Below are positions 37,751-48,460 of a stretch of DNA of 60,133 bases, piece by piece; positions within the stretch are counted from its first letter, which is position 1; each line of letters begins with the position of its first letter. The position numbers and the translations under genes were made by a program. A model generated the notes under the pieces. That model worked only from the letters and a program-made list of their open reading frames with translations, did not search any database and had not been told where the DNA came from. The stretch comes from Pseudomonadota bacterium (lineage in GTDB: Bacteria > Pseudomonadota > Gammaproteobacteria > Burkholderiales > Casimicrobiaceae), in assembly GCA_018241745.1 (NCBI GenBank), contig JAFEDG010000003.1, positions 1-60,133 of the forward strand, written 5' to 3'.

Positions 37751-38836
37751 ATGCGGCTCTTGCGCGGCTACCTGGGACGCGAGGTGCTGCTCGCGACGCT
37801 GGTCATCTTCGGCGCGCTGGTGATGCTGTTCGGGTTCTTCGACCTGATCCAGGAGCTCGCCGACGTCGGCCGCGGCGGCTACACGTTCACGGCGGCCGTC
37901 ATCTACGTCGTGCTGCACCTGCCGTCGCGGATGTACGAGCTGTTTCCCGTCGCCGCGCTGATCGGCACGCTGTTCGCCATCGCCCAGCTCGTCGCCAACT
38001 CCGAGTACACGGTGATGCGCGCGTCCGGCATGTCGCTGCTGCAGACGTCGTGGGCCGTGCTGCGCATCGGCATCCCGCTGGCGCTGATCACGTTCCTGGC
38101 CGGCGAGTACGTGGCGCCCCAGGCGGAGCGGATGGCGACGACGCTGCGCGCGGCGTCGCGCGGCGACGCGTCGCAGGTCATGGCGCAGCAGTTCCAGAGC
38201 GGCTTCTGGTTCAAGCAGGACCAGACGTTCGTCAACATCCGCTCGGTGCTGGCGGACATGACGCTGGTCGGCGTCCACATCTACGAGTTCGACCGCGACA
38301 TGCGGCTCACGCGGCTGCGCGTCGCCGAAGCTGGCCACTACGACGCCGCGCGCGGGCAGTGGCGGTTGGACGACGTGCAGACGACCGAGATCTCGCCCAC
38401 GGCGACGACGGTGAGCCACGACGCGTCGTGGACGTGGGATACGGTGTTGCGCCCGTCGATCCTCAACGTGTACCAGGTGGCGCCGGAGCGGCTCGAACTG
38501 GACGCGCTGTACGACAACATTCACATCCTGAGCCAGAACGCGCAGAAGACGTCGCGCTTCGAGATCGCGTTCTGGAACAAGGTGCTCTACCCGGCCACCG
38601 TGCTCGTGATGATGCTGCTCGCGCTGCCGTTCGCGCACTTCCAGCGGCGCGCCGGCGGCGTCGGCGTGCGCATCTTCGTCGGCACGATGCTGGGGCTCGC
38701 GTTCTTCCTGATCGGGCGGCTGTTCGCCAACCTGGGCGTGCTGAACGACTGGCCGCCGCTGTTCTCGGCGCTGTTCCCGCTGTGCGTGTTCGCGGCGCTC
38801 GCCGCGTTCATGATGTACCGGATGGAGCGCCGCTAG
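37751..38836 (+). CDS. lptG: Lipopolysaccharide export permease LptG
   Basis: The 361-residue partner of LptF in the LptB2FG extractor. Features are [40 protein letters not shown] at the N terminus, the conserved [34 protein letters not shown] segment, a periplasmic jellyroll domain (about 130-260) and C-terminal helices with [24 protein letters not shown]. The ATG at 37751 follows the lptF stop by two bases, so translation is coupled. It converges with rpmA; the hairpin at 38879-38899 lies between them but its T-run serves the minus strand. Confidence 0.93.
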   Translation: MRLLRGYLGREVLLATLVIFGALVMLFGFFDLIQELADVGRGGYTFTAAVIYVVLHLPSRMYELFPVAALIGTLFAIAQLVANSEYTVMRASGMSLLQTSWAVLRIGIPLALITFLAGEYVAPQAERMATTLRAASRGDASQVMAQQFQSGFWFKQDQTFVNIRSVLADMTLVGVHIYEFDRDMRLTRLRVAEAGHYDAARGQWRLDDVQTTEISPTATTVSHDASWTWDTVLRPSILNVYQVAPERLELDALYDNIHILSQNAQKTSRFEIAFWNKVLYPATVLVMMLLALPFAHFQRRAGGVGVRIFVGTMLGLAFFLIGRLFANLGVLNDWPPLFSALFPLCVFAALAAFMMYRMERR

Positions 38837-38870
38837 CCCCGCAACGGGTGGAGCGCCGCCCGCGCGCCGG

Positions 38871-38899
38871 AAACGAAAAGCCCGGCGCGCGGCCGGGCT
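38871..38899 (-). terminator. Rho-independent terminator of rplU-rpmA
   Basis: On the minus strand AGCCCGGC/GCCGGGCT (38892-38899 with 38879-38886) forms an 8-bp GC stem with a five-base loop. It is followed by TTTTCGTTT (38879 down to 38871). It sits about 25 bases after the rpmA stop codon. Confidence 0.85.
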
Positions 38900-38923
38900 G
38901 TCCGATGCTGCGGGAGCGACGCG

Positions 38924-39193
38924 TCAGCTTGCCTTGGCGGCTTCCGCGACGTTGGCGAACTTGTCCTGCTTGGCGCCCTTCGTCGTGAAGTTCACGGTGC
39001 CGTCGATCATCGCGTACAGCGTGAAGTCCTTGCCCATGCCGACGTTGATGCCGGGATGGATCTGGGTGCCGCGCTGGCGGACGATGATGCCGCCGGCCCG
39101 GATGGCTTCGCCGCCGTAGACCTTGGTGCCGAGACGCTTGGCGTGCGAGTCGCGCCCGTTGCGCGAGCTGCCGCCGGCCTTTTTGTGTGCCAT
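38924..39193 (-). CDS. rpmA: 50S ribosomal protein L27
   Basis: An 89-residue basic protein of the large ribosomal subunit whose N-terminal tail reaches the peptidyl-transferase centre. It begins [16 protein letters not shown], without the cleavable extension seen in Firmicutes, and contains [42 protein letters not shown]. It follows rplU after 30 bases and ends at a strong terminator. The usual third gene, obgE, is not directly downstream here. Confidence 0.97.
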   Translation of the reverse strand: MAHKKAGGSSRNGRDSHAKRLGTKVYGGEAIRAGGIIVRQRGTQIHPGINVGMGKDFTLYAMIDGTVNFTTKGAKQDKFANVAEAAKAS

Positions 39194-39223
39194 GAGTGAT
39201 AGGTCCTTTGCTTCGCGGGCCGG

Positions 39224-39535
39224 TCAGCCGGCGATCGATTCGATCTTGAGCTCGGTGTAGTTCTGCCGATGGCCCTGGTGCTTCTGGTAGTGCTTGCGCC
39301 GGCGCATCTTGAAGATCTTCACCTTGTCGCCGCGCCCGTGCGCGACGACCGTGGCCGTCACCGTCGCACCCGCGACGGTCGGCTGGCCCAGACGGACGCT
39401 GTCGCCTTCGCCGACCAGCAACACCTGGTCGAGAACAACGCTTGCGCCCACGTCCGCCGGTATCTGTTCTACTTTGAGTTTTTCGCCGGGGGCAACCTTG
39501 TATTGCTTGCCGCCGGTTTTTATGACCGCGTACAT
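39224..39535 (-). CDS. rplU: 50S ribosomal protein L21
   Basis: A 103-residue large-subunit protein that binds 23S rRNA near L20. It begins [23 protein letters not shown] and has the C-terminal signature [26 protein letters not shown]. It heads the rplU-rpmA operon behind a clear promoter, with a leader of about 115 bases that could hold regulatory structure, as known for L21 leaders in other groups; no conserved leader motif is evident to me here. Confidence 0.97.
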   Translation of the reverse strand: MYAVIKTGGKQYKVAPGEKLKVEQIPADVGASVVLDQVLLVGEGDSVRLGQPTVAGATVTATVVAHGRGDKVKIFKMRRRKHYQKHQGHRQNYTELKIESIAG

Positions 39536-39656
39536 GAGATGGAACTCCAGTTGGTGCGCCCCAGTTGCAATGGTGCTGCGTACTGCCGCCGCGAGCCCCG
39601 GGATGATCGTCGGGAAGGTCGCCGCCTGTTCGTTGGGCGCGTCACGAAAGCCTTGA

Positions 39657-39686
39657 AGTATAACGGGTTTTTAGCACCCACGTCAA
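39657..39686 (-). promoter_or_regulatory. rplU-rpmA promoter
   Basis: On the minus strand TTGACG (39681-39686) and TATACT (39657-39662) are separated by 18 bases, a near-consensus pair 120-150 bases upstream of rplU. The rest of the 316-base gap up to ispB contains the rplU leader on one side. On the other is a weak ispB -10 candidate (TAAAAT, + strand, 39758-39763). I see nothing else in it. Confidence 0.7.
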
Positions 39687-39851
39687 CCACGGCCGGGGCG
39701 TCGGCACGCCGCGCCGCCCAAGCGCGGTCCGGCGCCGGCCCCGGACGCGCGTTCAGGTAAAATCCGCTGCAATTTCAAGGGTCCGGACGCGCCGGCCTGA
39801 CGGCGTCGCGCCGTCAGGGGGCGCCGGAAACCCGCCTGGAACGCCACCACC

Positions 39852-40820
39852 TTGACGCTTCCCTTCCTCGCTCCCGTCGTCGCCGACGACCTGGCAGCGG
39901 TCGACGCCGTGCTGCGCCGGAGCCTCGCTTCCGACGTCGTGCTGATCCGGCAGGTCGCCGAATACATCGTCGCGGGCGGCGGCAAGCGGCTGCGGCCCAC
40001 GCTGCTGCTGCTGGTCGCGCGCGCCACCGGTTACCGCGGCACCGACCACCACGTGCTCGCCGCCGTCGTCGAGATGATCCACACGGCGACGCTGCTGCAC
40101 GACGACGTCGTCGACGAATCGTCGCTGCGCCGCGGCCGTTCCACCGCCAACGCGGTGTTCGGCAACGCGGCGTCGGTGCTCGTCGGCGACTTCCTCTACT
40201 CGCGCGCTTTCCAGCTGATGGTGGGCACGGGGCGCATGCGCGTGCTCGAGATCCTGTCGGACGCGACGAACGTCATCGCCGAAGGCGAGGTGCTGCAGCT
40301 GATGCACGCCGGCGACGCGAGCGTCGACGAGGACACGTACGTCGAGGTGATCCAGCGCAAGACCGCCAAGCTGTTCGAGGCGTCCGCGCGGCTCGGCGCC
40401 GTGCTGGGCGGCACCGACGCGGCGACCGAGGACGCGCTCGCGCGCTATGGCATGCACCTCGGCACCGCGTTCCAGATCCAGGACGACGTGCTGGACTATG
40501 CGGGCGACGCCGCGACGTTCGGCAAGAATCTCGGCGACGACCTGGCCGAAGGCAAGATGACGCTGCCGCTGATCCGCGCGCTGGCGCAGGCCGGGGCCGC
40601 GGAAGCGCAAGCGGTGCGCGCGCTGATCGCCGCGGGCGGCACGCGCGACTTCGCGCCCGTGCAGGCGCTGCTCGGCCGCACCGACGCGCTTGCCTATACG
40701 AAGTCGCGCGCCGAGCGCGAGGCGGAGGCCGCGGCGGCCTGCCTGACGGGCCTGCCCCCGTCGCCGGAAGCGCAATCTCTGCTACAATTGTCGGTCTTTG
40801 CAGCCCGCCGGGATCACTGA
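39852..40820 (+). CDS. ispB: Polyprenyl diphosphate synthase (octaprenyl type)
   Basis: A 322-residue trans-isoprenyl diphosphate synthase that makes the long side chain of ubiquinone from farnesyl diphosphate and isopentenyl diphosphate. The first aspartate-rich motif is LLHDDVVDESSLRRGRSTAN and the second FQIQDDVLDYAGDAATFGKNLGDDLAEGKMTLPLI. GGKRLRPTLLLL carries the isopentenyl-diphosphate-binding residues. The start is a TTG at 39852 giving MTLPFLAPVVADDLAAVD, which matches the family, though the ribosome-binding site is weak. The end of the gene runs into the short region upstream of tRNA-Pro; its stop codon lies inside a small hairpin (40809-40828). Confidence 0.92.
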   Translation: MTLPFLAPVVADDLAAVDAVLRRSLASDVVLIRQVAEYIVAGGGKRLRPTLLLLVARATGYRGTDHHVLAAVVEMIHTATLLHDDVVDESSLRRGRSTANAVFGNAASVLVGDFLYSRAFQLMVGTGRMRVLEILSDATNVIAEGEVLQLMHAGDASVDEDTYVEVIQRKTAKLFEASARLGAVLGGTDAATEDALARYGMHLGTAFQIQDDVLDYAGDAATFGKNLGDDLAEGKMTLPLIRALAQAGAAEAQAVRALIAAGGTRDFAPVQALLGRTDALAYTKSRAEREAEAAAACLTGLPPSPEAQSLLQLSVFAARRDH

Positions 40821-40834
40821 AAATCCCGTATAAA
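40783..40834 (+). promoter_or_regulatory. Possible tRNA-Pro promoter elements at the end of ispB
   Basis: TACAAT (40783-40788, inside ispB) and TATAAA (40829-40834) are the two -10-like hexamers upstream of the tRNA. Neither has a convincing -35 at 16-18 bases. The second would start transcription about 17 bases before the mature tRNA. Confidence 0.3.
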
Positions 40835-40857
40835 CCGGCGAGCGCGAGCAAGAACAT

Positions 40858-40934
40858 CGGGGTGTAGCTTAGCCTGGTAGAGCGCTACGTTCGGGACGTA
40901 GAGGCCGGAGGTTCGAATCCTCTCACCCCGACCA
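40858..40934 (+). tRNA. tRNA-Pro (anticodon CGG)
   Basis: A complete 77-base tRNA with encoded CCA (40932-40934). The acceptor stem is CGGGGTG paired with CACCCCG, the anticodon arm is CTACG-loop-CGTAG with anticodon CGG at 40892-40894, and the T arm contains GGTTCGAATCC. It reads proline codon CCG, a favoured codon in GC-rich genomes. Only 19 bases separate its 3' end from the next start codon. Confidence 0.98.
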
Positions 40935-40953
40935 GTCTTCCGGAGGAAATCCC

Positions 40954-42051
40954 ATGCACCGCATCCGCATTGCCTGTGTCGCACTGGCACTGGCCGCCGT
41001 TGCTTCGTCCGTGTCCGCCCAGGTCCCCGCGGGCTATCCCGCCGACTACGCGGCCACCGTCGCCGCCGCCAAGAAGGAAGGCAAGGTCGTCATCTACAGC
41101 GCGCTCGACACCAAGGCTGCGCAGCCGCTGATCAAGGACTTCAACGAGCTGTACCCGGACATCAAGGTCGAGTACAACGACATGAACTCGACCGAGATGT
41201 ACAACCGCTTCATCGCCGAGGTCGCCGCTGGCCAGGGCTCCGCCGACGTGATGTGGAGCTCGGCGATGGACCTGCAGGTCAAGCTGGTCGACGACGGCCA
41301 GGCGCTGGCGTACGCGTCGCCGGAAGCGTCCAAGCTGCCCGGCTGGGCCGTCTACAAGGGCCAGGCGTGGGGCACGACGTTCGAGCCTGCCGTGTTCATC
41401 TACAACAAGCGCCTCGTCACCGGCAATGAAATCCCGCAGGACCACGCGGGCTTCGCGAAGGTCCTGATGGCGGACCCGGCCAAGTTCAAGGGCAAGGTCA
41501 ACACGTACGACATCGAGAAGAGCGGTGTCGGCTTCATGTTCGTCGTCCAGGATTCCAAGTACTACCCGGGACTCAGGGACCTCGAGAAGGCGTTCGGCAA
41601 GGTCGACTACCGCGTGTTCTCGAGCACGGGCAACATGCTGGAGAAGGTCTCGTCCGGCGAGCACCTGCTGGGCTACAACGTGCTGGGCTCGTACGCGCTC
41701 GTGCGCGCCAAGAAGGACCCGTCGCTCGGCGTCGTGCTGCCCAAGGACTACACGCTCGTGCTGTCACGCGTGATGTTCATCGGCAAGCAGGCCAAGAACC
41801 CCAACGCGGCCAAGCTGTGGACCGACTACATCCTGTCGCAGCGCGGGCAGAAGATGATCGGCAGCGCCGTCGAGCTGTTCGCCGTGCGCGAGGACGTCGA
41901 CGCCGAGTACACGGCGGCGAAGCTCAACAAGGAGCTTGGCGGGCACGCGAAGCCGATCCCGGTGAACTCGGAAATCGTGACCTACCTCGAGCCGAAGAAG
42001 CGCCTGGACTTCATCAACGGCTGGAAGGCCGAGGTCGCCGCGGGCAAGTAG
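40954..42051 (+). CDS. Ferric-iron-type ABC substrate-binding protein
   Basis: A 365-residue periplasmic binding protein of the FbpA/AfuA group (cluster D), with a Sec signal peptide ending near SVSA|Q (residue 22). The body has EGKVVIYSALDTKAAQPLIKDFNELYPDIKVEYNDMNSTEMYNRFIAE, the SADVMWSSAMDLQVKLVDDG segment and GYNVLGSYAL, characteristic of these proteins. Substrates known for the group include ferric iron and also organophosphonates or sugars phosphates; the iron-binding tyrosine pair is not clearly present, so iron is not certain. GGAGGAAAT lies before the ATG. The gene ends in a strong terminator, so the permease and ATPase downstream use a different promoter. Confidence 0.88.
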   Translation: MHRIRIACVALALAAVASSVSAQVPAGYPADYAATVAAAKKEGKVVIYSALDTKAAQPLIKDFNELYPDIKVEYNDMNSTEMYNRFIAEVAAGQGSADVMWSSAMDLQVKLVDDGQALAYASPEASKLPGWAVYKGQAWGTTFEPAVFIYNKRLVTGNEIPQDHAGFAKVLMADPAKFKGKVNTYDIEKSGVGFMFVVQDSKYYPGLRDLEKAFGKVDYRVFSSTGNMLEKVSSGEHLLGYNVLGSYALVRAKKDPSLGVVLPKDYTLVLSRVMFIGKQAKNPNAAKLWTDYILSQRGQKMIGSAVELFAVREDVDAEYTAAKLNKELGGHAKPIPVNSEIVTYLEPKKRLDFINGWKAEVAAGK

Positions 42052-42075
42052 GCGCCGCGCGCCGCGCGCACCACG

Positions 42076-42100
42076 AAGGGCCGGGAATCCCGGCCCTTTT
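42076..42100 (+). terminator. Rho-independent terminator after the binding-protein gene
   Basis: AAGGGCCGGG (42076-42085) pairs perfectly with CCCGGCCCTT (42089-42098) around a three-base loop and is followed by a short T-run ending at 42100. It lies 25 bases after the stop codon and could also act in part on readthrough. It allows the binding protein to be made in excess over the membrane parts. Confidence 0.88.
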
Positions 42101-42155
42101 CGCTGGTGCGCGCGTTCCCTGCTGCAGTGCACGCGCAAACCGCGGGCCGCACGCC

Positions 42156-42161
42156 TATAAT
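42156..42161 (+). promoter_or_regulatory. -10 element for the permease-ATPase pair
   Basis: A perfect TATAAT lies downstream of the terminator and 31 bases before the TTG taken as permease start. No good -35 is seen. It supports starting translation at 42193 rather than at the GTG 42106, which would lie upstream of this promoter. Confidence 0.45.
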
Positions 42162-42192
42162 CGCCGCGCAGCCCGCGACGATCCCAGCGACC

Positions 42193-43914
42193 TTGGCCGC
42201 ATCCCCTTCCTCCGCCGTCACGCTGCCGCCACCCCCGAGTGCTTTCGCGGCAGGGTTCCCGCGCGCGCTGACGATCACGGTCACCGCGCTCGCGGTGCTG
42301 TCGCCGCTGTCGCTGATCCTCTACCAGAGCTTCCTGTCGGCGCCGTTCTTCGACGTGCACAAGACGGCGAGCCTCGACGCCTACCGCTTCATCTTCACCG
42401 ACCCGGACTTCTGGCAGTCCTTCCTCAACTCGGCGTTGCTCGCCGTCGGGATGACGGTGATCGCCGTCCCCCTCGGCGCGCTGCTCGCGTTCCTGATGGA
42501 GCGCACCGACTTGCCGGCGAAGCGCTGGATCGAGCCGGTCATCCTGATCCCGAGCTTCGTGTCGCCGATGGTGCTGTCGTTCGGCTATGTCGTCGCCGCG
42601 GGCCCGGTCGGCTTCTATTCGGTGTGGGCGCAGGACCTGTTCGGCGCGGCACCGTGGGGCATCTATTCGCTGCCCGCGATGGCCGTCATCGCGGGCCTGA
42701 CGCACGTGCCGCAGGTCTATGTCTACGCGTCGGCCGCGCTCAAGAACCTGGGCTCCGACGTCGAGGAAGCCGCGCGCGTCACCGGTGCGAGCCCGTTCAA
42801 GGTGGCGCTGACGGTCAGCCTGCCGCTGATCGGTCCGGCGATGCTGTTCGCGTCGGTGCTGATCCTGTTCCTCGGCTTCGAGCTGTTCGGCCTCCCGCTG
42901 GTCCTCGGCGATCCCGAAGGCCACCTCGTGCTGTCGACGTACCTGTACAAGCTGACGAACAAGCTGGGCGTGCCGTCGTACCACCTGATGGCGGCCGTCG
43001 CCGTGTGCATCGTGGCGGTGACGTTCCCGCTCGTGCTGCTGCAGCGCCGGCTGCTGCAGAATGCGCGCCGCTACGCGACGATCAAGGGCAAGGCCGGGCG
43101 CATGAAGGAGCTGCCGCTCGGCGGGTGGAAGTGGCTCGCCGGCGCGCTCGTCGCGCTGTGGATGATCCTCGCGGTCATCGTGCCGGTGTCCGGCATCGTG
43201 CTGCGCGCGTTCGTGTCCAACTGGGGTGTGGGCGTCGCGCTTGCGGACGCGCTGACGCTCGACAACTTCCGCGCCGTGTGGGAAGAGCCGACGCACGTGC
43301 GCGCGATCGTCAACACCGTGCTGATCGGCACCGTCGGCGGCGCGCTGGCGGTGGCGTGCTACACGGCGATCGGCTTCGCGACGCACCGGCGCAACGACCG
43401 CTGGTCGCGCTTCGTCGACTATCTGGTGCTGGTCCCGCGCGCAGTGCCCGGGCTGCTGGCCGGCCTCGCGTTCCTGTGGGTGTTCCTGTTCGTCCCCTTC
43501 CTCGCGCCGCTGCGCGCGACGCTGTTCAGCATGTGGCTCGCGTACACGGTCGTCTGGCTCGCCTACGGCATGCGGCTCATCTCGACGTCGCTGCTGCAGG
43601 TGTCGACCGAGCTCGAGGAAGCGGGCCGCACGATCGGCGCCACGCGTGGCCGCGTCGCCCGCGAGATCACGCTGCCACTGATCCGCCACGGGCTGCTCGG
43701 CTCGTGGCTGCTCGTGTTCCTGATCTTCGAGCGCGAATACTCGACCGGCGTCTACCTGCTCGCGCCCGGCACCGAGGTGATCGGCGCGCAGCTCGTGTCG
43801 CTGTGGCAGGGCGGCGCGATCGACGTCGTCGCGGCGCTGTCGGTGATCAACATCGCGCTCGTCGCCGTCGGGCTCGCGGTCGCGCTGCGCTTCGGCGTGC
43901 GGCTGCGCGACTGA
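42193..43914 (+). CDS. Ferric-iron-type ABC permease (two permease domains in one protein)
   Basis: A permease of the FbpB/AfuB type with two homologous membrane halves in one chain (573 residues from this start), about 12 helices. Each half has an EAA loop that contacts the ATPase: NLGSDVEEAARVTGASPFKVALTVSLPLIGPA in the first and TELEEAGRTIGATRGRVAREITLPLIRHG in the second. The start is uncertain: TTG 42193 lies downstream of a TATAAT, while an in-frame GTG at 42106 would add 29 residues but sits six bases after a terminator with no ribosome-binding site. It precedes the ATPase gene by 21 bases. Confidence 0.88.
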   Translation: MAASPSSAVTLPPPPSAFAAGFPRALTITVTALAVLSPLSLILYQSFLSAPFFDVHKTASLDAYRFIFTDPDFWQSFLNSALLAVGMTVIAVPLGALLAFLMERTDLPAKRWIEPVILIPSFVSPMVLSFGYVVAAGPVGFYSVWAQDLFGAAPWGIYSLPAMAVIAGLTHVPQVYVYASAALKNLGSDVEEAARVTGASPFKVALTVSLPLIGPAMLFASVLILFLGFELFGLPLVLGDPEGHLVLSTYLYKLTNKLGVPSYHLMAAVAVCIVAVTFPLVLLQRRLLQNARRYATIKGKAGRMKELPLGGWKWLAGALVALWMILAVIVPVSGIVLRAFVSNWGVGVALADALTLDNFRAVWEEPTHVRAIVNTVLIGTVGGALAVACYTAIGFATHRRNDRWSRFVDYLVLVPRAVPGLLAGLAFLWVFLFVPFLAPLRATLFSMWLAYTVVWLAYGMRLISTSLLQVSTELEEAGRTIGATRGRVAREITLPLIRHGLLGSWLLVFLIFEREYSTGVYLLAPGTEVIGAQLVSLWQGGAIDVVAALSVINIALVAVGLAVALRFGVRLRD

Positions 43915-43935
43915 CCTCTTGCACGGACTTCCACC

Positions 43936-44994
43936 ATGGCCGAACTGACCGTCGACGACCTGCACCTGCGCTACGGCGAGACCAACATCCTGAACGGCGT
44001 CTCGCTGACCCTCGAGCGCGGCCACGTCGTCTCGCTCTTGGGGCCGTCGGGCAGCGGCAAGACGACGCTGCTGCGCGCGGTCGCCGGGCTCGAGACGCCG
44101 TGGCAGGGGTCCATCCGCATCGGCGACCACCTGGTGTTCGACGGCGCGGGCAAGGTCGACGTGCCCGCCGAGCGCCGCAACCTCGGCCTCGTGTTCCAGT
44201 CGTATGCGCTGTGGCCGCACAAGACGATCTTCGACAACGTCGCGTACGGCCTCAAGCTGCGCAACGTCACGAAAAGCGACGTCGCGGGCCGCGTCGAGGA
44301 GGCACTGAAGCAGCTGTCGCTCGGCCACCTGGCACAGCGCTTCCCGCACCAGCTGTCCGGCGGCCAGCAGCAGCGCGTCGCGCTCGCCCGCGCGCTCGTC
44401 TACAACCCGCCGGTGATCCTGCTCGACGAGCCGCTGTCCAACCTCGACGCCAAGCTGCGCGAGGAAGCGCGCGCGTGGCTGCGCGAGCTCATCGTGCGGA
44501 TGCAGCTGTCCGCATTGTGCGTCACGCACGACCAGGCAGAAGCGCTCGCGATGTCGGACCGCATCCTGCTGCTCAACAACGGCCGCATCGAGCAGCAGGG
44601 CACGCCGCGCGAGATGTACAGCGAGCCGGCGACGCTGTTCACCGCGGATTTCATGGGCAGCAACAACCGGCTCGTCGGGCGCGTCGACAGCGTCGACGGG
44701 CAGCGCGCGACGGTCGCCGGCGAAGGCTGGCAACTCGCGGGCGTCGCGCGGTCTGGCGTCGTGCCGGGCAAGGAAGGCGTCGCCCTGATCCGCGTCGAGC
44801 GCGTGCGCGTGGCTGCGGACGCCGGTCCCAACCGGATCGCGGCCACCGTCGTGACGTCGATGTACGTCGGCGAGCGCTTCGAGCACGTGTTCGAGGTGGG
44901 CACGCTGCGGCTGCGCGCCTACGGCCCGCAGGCGCTCGCTGTCGGCAGCCGCCATGCGCTCGAGATGCCGCCGGCGGACGTCTGGGTGTTCTAG
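43936..44994 (+). CDS. Ferric-iron/spermidine-type ABC ATPase
   Basis: A 352-residue ATPase of the FbpC/PotA group. Motifs are Walker A GPSGSGKTTLL, LSGGQQQRVALARALVYNP, Walker B VILLDEPLSNLDAKLREEAR and the H-loop in LCVTHDQAEALAMSDRI. After about residue 240 it carries a TOBE-like regulatory domain (FMGSNNRLVGRVDSVDG to the end). It serves the two-domain permease just upstream and the binding protein before that. Only six bases separate its stop from that of the convergent MscS-like gene. Confidence 0.92.
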   Translation: MAELTVDDLHLRYGETNILNGVSLTLERGHVVSLLGPSGSGKTTLLRAVAGLETPWQGSIRIGDHLVFDGAGKVDVPAERRNLGLVFQSYALWPHKTIFDNVAYGLKLRNVTKSDVAGRVEEALKQLSLGHLAQRFPHQLSGGQQQRVALARALVYNPPVILLDEPLSNLDAKLREEARAWLRELIVRMQLSALCVTHDQAEALAMSDRILLLNNGRIEQQGTPREMYSEPATLFTADFMGSNNRLVGRVDSVDGQRATVAGEGWQLAGVARSGVVPGKEGVALIRVERVRVAADAGPNRIAATVVTSMYVGERFEHVFEVGTLRLRAYGPQALAVGSRHALEMPPADVWVF

Positions 44995-45000
44995 CGCGCG

Positions 45001-46713
45001 TCAGCGCTTGTCGCCGGCGGCCGGCGCGCCTTGATCGCTGGCCGGTGCCGCGAACCACTTCGCGCGCGGCACGCGCTTCGCCTCGGTCGAATCCGCCACG
45101 TAGTGCGGCGACGTGATGACGACGTCGTATTCGTTGAACACGTCCAGGATGTTCCGGTGCAGCGCGGAATACGTGAACTGCATCGCGCGCGCTTCCCGCG
45201 TGTAGGCGTTGAGCTCGTAGACGATGTAGAAGTCCTCGAGCGACGTCACCAGCACGTAGGGAGCGGGCGCCGCCTCGAGGCCTCTCGTGCGCCCCGCCGC
45301 CATCAGCAGCATCGCCTCGACCTGGCGCCATGGCGTGTCGTAGCCGATGCTGACGGTCGTGTGCAGGATGAGCCCATCGGTCTCGGCCAGCTCCGTGTAG
45401 TTCGTGACCTGGCTCGTCAGCATCGTCGTGCTGGGGATGGACAGCGCCTCGTTCTTCAGCGACTTGAGGCGCGTGACCTGCTGGCGGATGTCGACGACGT
45501 CACCGACGATGTCGCCGACCCGGATCCGGTCCCCGGTCCGGAACGTGCGCCGGTAGATGAGCGCGTACCCGGCGAGGCTGTTGGCCACGACCGAGGCGGC
45601 GCCGAGCGACATCAGGAGGCCGACGAAGATCGAGATCCCCTTGAACGCATCGGAGCCCGAGCCCGGGATGTACGGATAGGCGACGACCAGCGCGAACGCG
45701 ATGACGCCGATGCGTACCAGCCGGTACGTGGGCCATCCCCACTCGGGCGCGAAGCCGCGCAGCTTGATGCGCCCGCTGGCGATGCCCGCGAAGAACAGCT
45801 GGACGAAGCGCAGCAGGTACGTCGTGACGACGGCCATGATCGTGATGAACACGAGGCCCGGGATCGATGCGAGCACGCCGCGCCACATCGTGCGCAGCGG
45901 ATCGGTGAGCAGCGCGGACACATACGTCGACGCGAGCCGCGTCCACGGGAACAGCGACAACACGAAGTCGACGGCCGCGAACACGATCAGCGCGGACACC
46001 AGCCAGCGCAGCGCTTCCATCGCGCCCTCGATCGTGTGCTGGATCTGCTGGGCCGTCAGCAGGCGGAACGACATCGCCTCCACCGCGCGGATGCCGCGCC
46101 CGAGGGAGCGGCGGATCAGCGTCTTGCCGCGGCGCATCGACCAGCGAAGCGCCGCCAGTCCCAGCACCGCGAGCGCGAGCACCGCGAACGCCGTTCCCGC
46201 CGCGCGGACGAGGCTCTCCCCCGTCCGTTCCAGCCGGTACTGCGTGATCGCCTGCGCGATCACGTCGAGGTCCACCTCCGCCAGGGCGTGGCGGTCGGTC
46301 ACGCCTTCCACGGCGGCGTCGGTGTCGAGCACCGTCAGCAGCGGCTGCCCGTCACCGACGATCACCGTGCGATTCGTGCCGTCGACCAGCTGCAACGAAT
46401 CCGTGGGCTTGCCGGAGGCTGCGAACGCACGGATCCGCGCCTCGATGTTGCGCGCACGCTGCGCGGCCGGAAGCGCGGAGACGCCTCGCACGAGCAGCAA
46501 CGTGCGCCCGTCGACCGTCACGGGCGCGAACTCCTGCGCGCCCGCCATCGGCGCGCCGTCGACCACGGCGTCGTCGGCACGCGCCGGGCCGCTCGCGAGC
46601 AGGACGCACGCCGCCCACGCAGCGACGCACGCGACGCCGCGCCACCCGCGTCGCGCGGCCGGTGCACGGATGCCGGGCCGGTGCGGCGCGTCGTGTATCG
46701 CTGCCGGGGTCAT
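45001..46713 (-). CDS. MscS-family mechanosensitive channel-like protein
   Basis: A 570-residue inner-membrane protein with a Sec-type signal (hydrophobic stretch about 24-45 before GPARAD), a periplasmic domain of about 120 residues, several transmembrane helices, and a C-terminal MscS pore and cytoplasmic vestibule. The MscS signature is seen in GLLMSLGAASVVANSLAGYALIYRRTFRTGDRIRVGDIVGDVVDI, where the pore-lining helix precedes the RxxDRI beta-domain. In family members such channels open on membrane tension and release solutes during osmotic downshock. The ATG at 46713 is used; a GTG at 46722 is also possible. It lies directly behind hutU, an unusual neighbour, and may be cotranscribed with it. 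Confidence 0.85.
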   Translation of the reverse strand: MTPAAIHDAPHRPGIRAPAARRGWRGVACVAAWAACVLLASGPARADDAVVDGAPMAGAQEFAPVTVDGRTLLLVRGVSALPAAQRARNIEARIRAFAASGKPTDSLQLVDGTNRTVIVGDGQPLLTVLDTDAAVEGVTDRHALAEVDLDVIAQAITQYRLERTGESLVRAAGTAFAVLALAVLGLAALRWSMRRGKTLIRRSLGRGIRAVEAMSFRLLTAQQIQHTIEGAMEALRWLVSALIVFAAVDFVLSLFPWTRLASTYVSALLTDPLRTMWRGVLASIPGLVFITIMAVVTTYLLRFVQLFFAGIASGRIKLRGFAPEWGWPTYRLVRIGVIAFALVVAYPYIPGSGSDAFKGISIFVGLLMSLGAASVVANSLAGYALIYRRTFRTGDRIRVGDIVGDVVDIRQQVTRLKSLKNEALSIPSTTMLTSQVTNYTELAETDGLILHTTVSIGYDTPWRQVEAMLLMAAGRTRGLEAAPAPYVLVTSLEDFYIVYELNAYTREARAMQFTYSALHRNILDVFNEYDVVITSPHYVADSTEAKRVPRAKWFAAPASDQGAPAAGDKR

Positions 46714-46724
46714 GCCTCGCACGC

Positions 46725-48443
<1,719 letters not shown>

Positions 48444-48460
48444 GGCGTGCCTTTCGAGGG

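Noticed and set aside
40809..40828. CGGGAT/ATCCCG hairpin at the end of ispB as terminator
   Set aside because: No T-run follows, and it lies upstream of the tRNA whose expression would be blocked.
40885..41664. Minus-strand open frame across tRNA-Pro and the binding-protein gene
   Set aside because: It covers a structured tRNA and the complement of a certain gene; sequence is low-complexity.
42106..42192. GTG at 42106 as the permease start
   Set aside because: It lies six bases after a strong terminator, upstream of the TATAAT, without a ribosome-binding site; kept only as an alternative.
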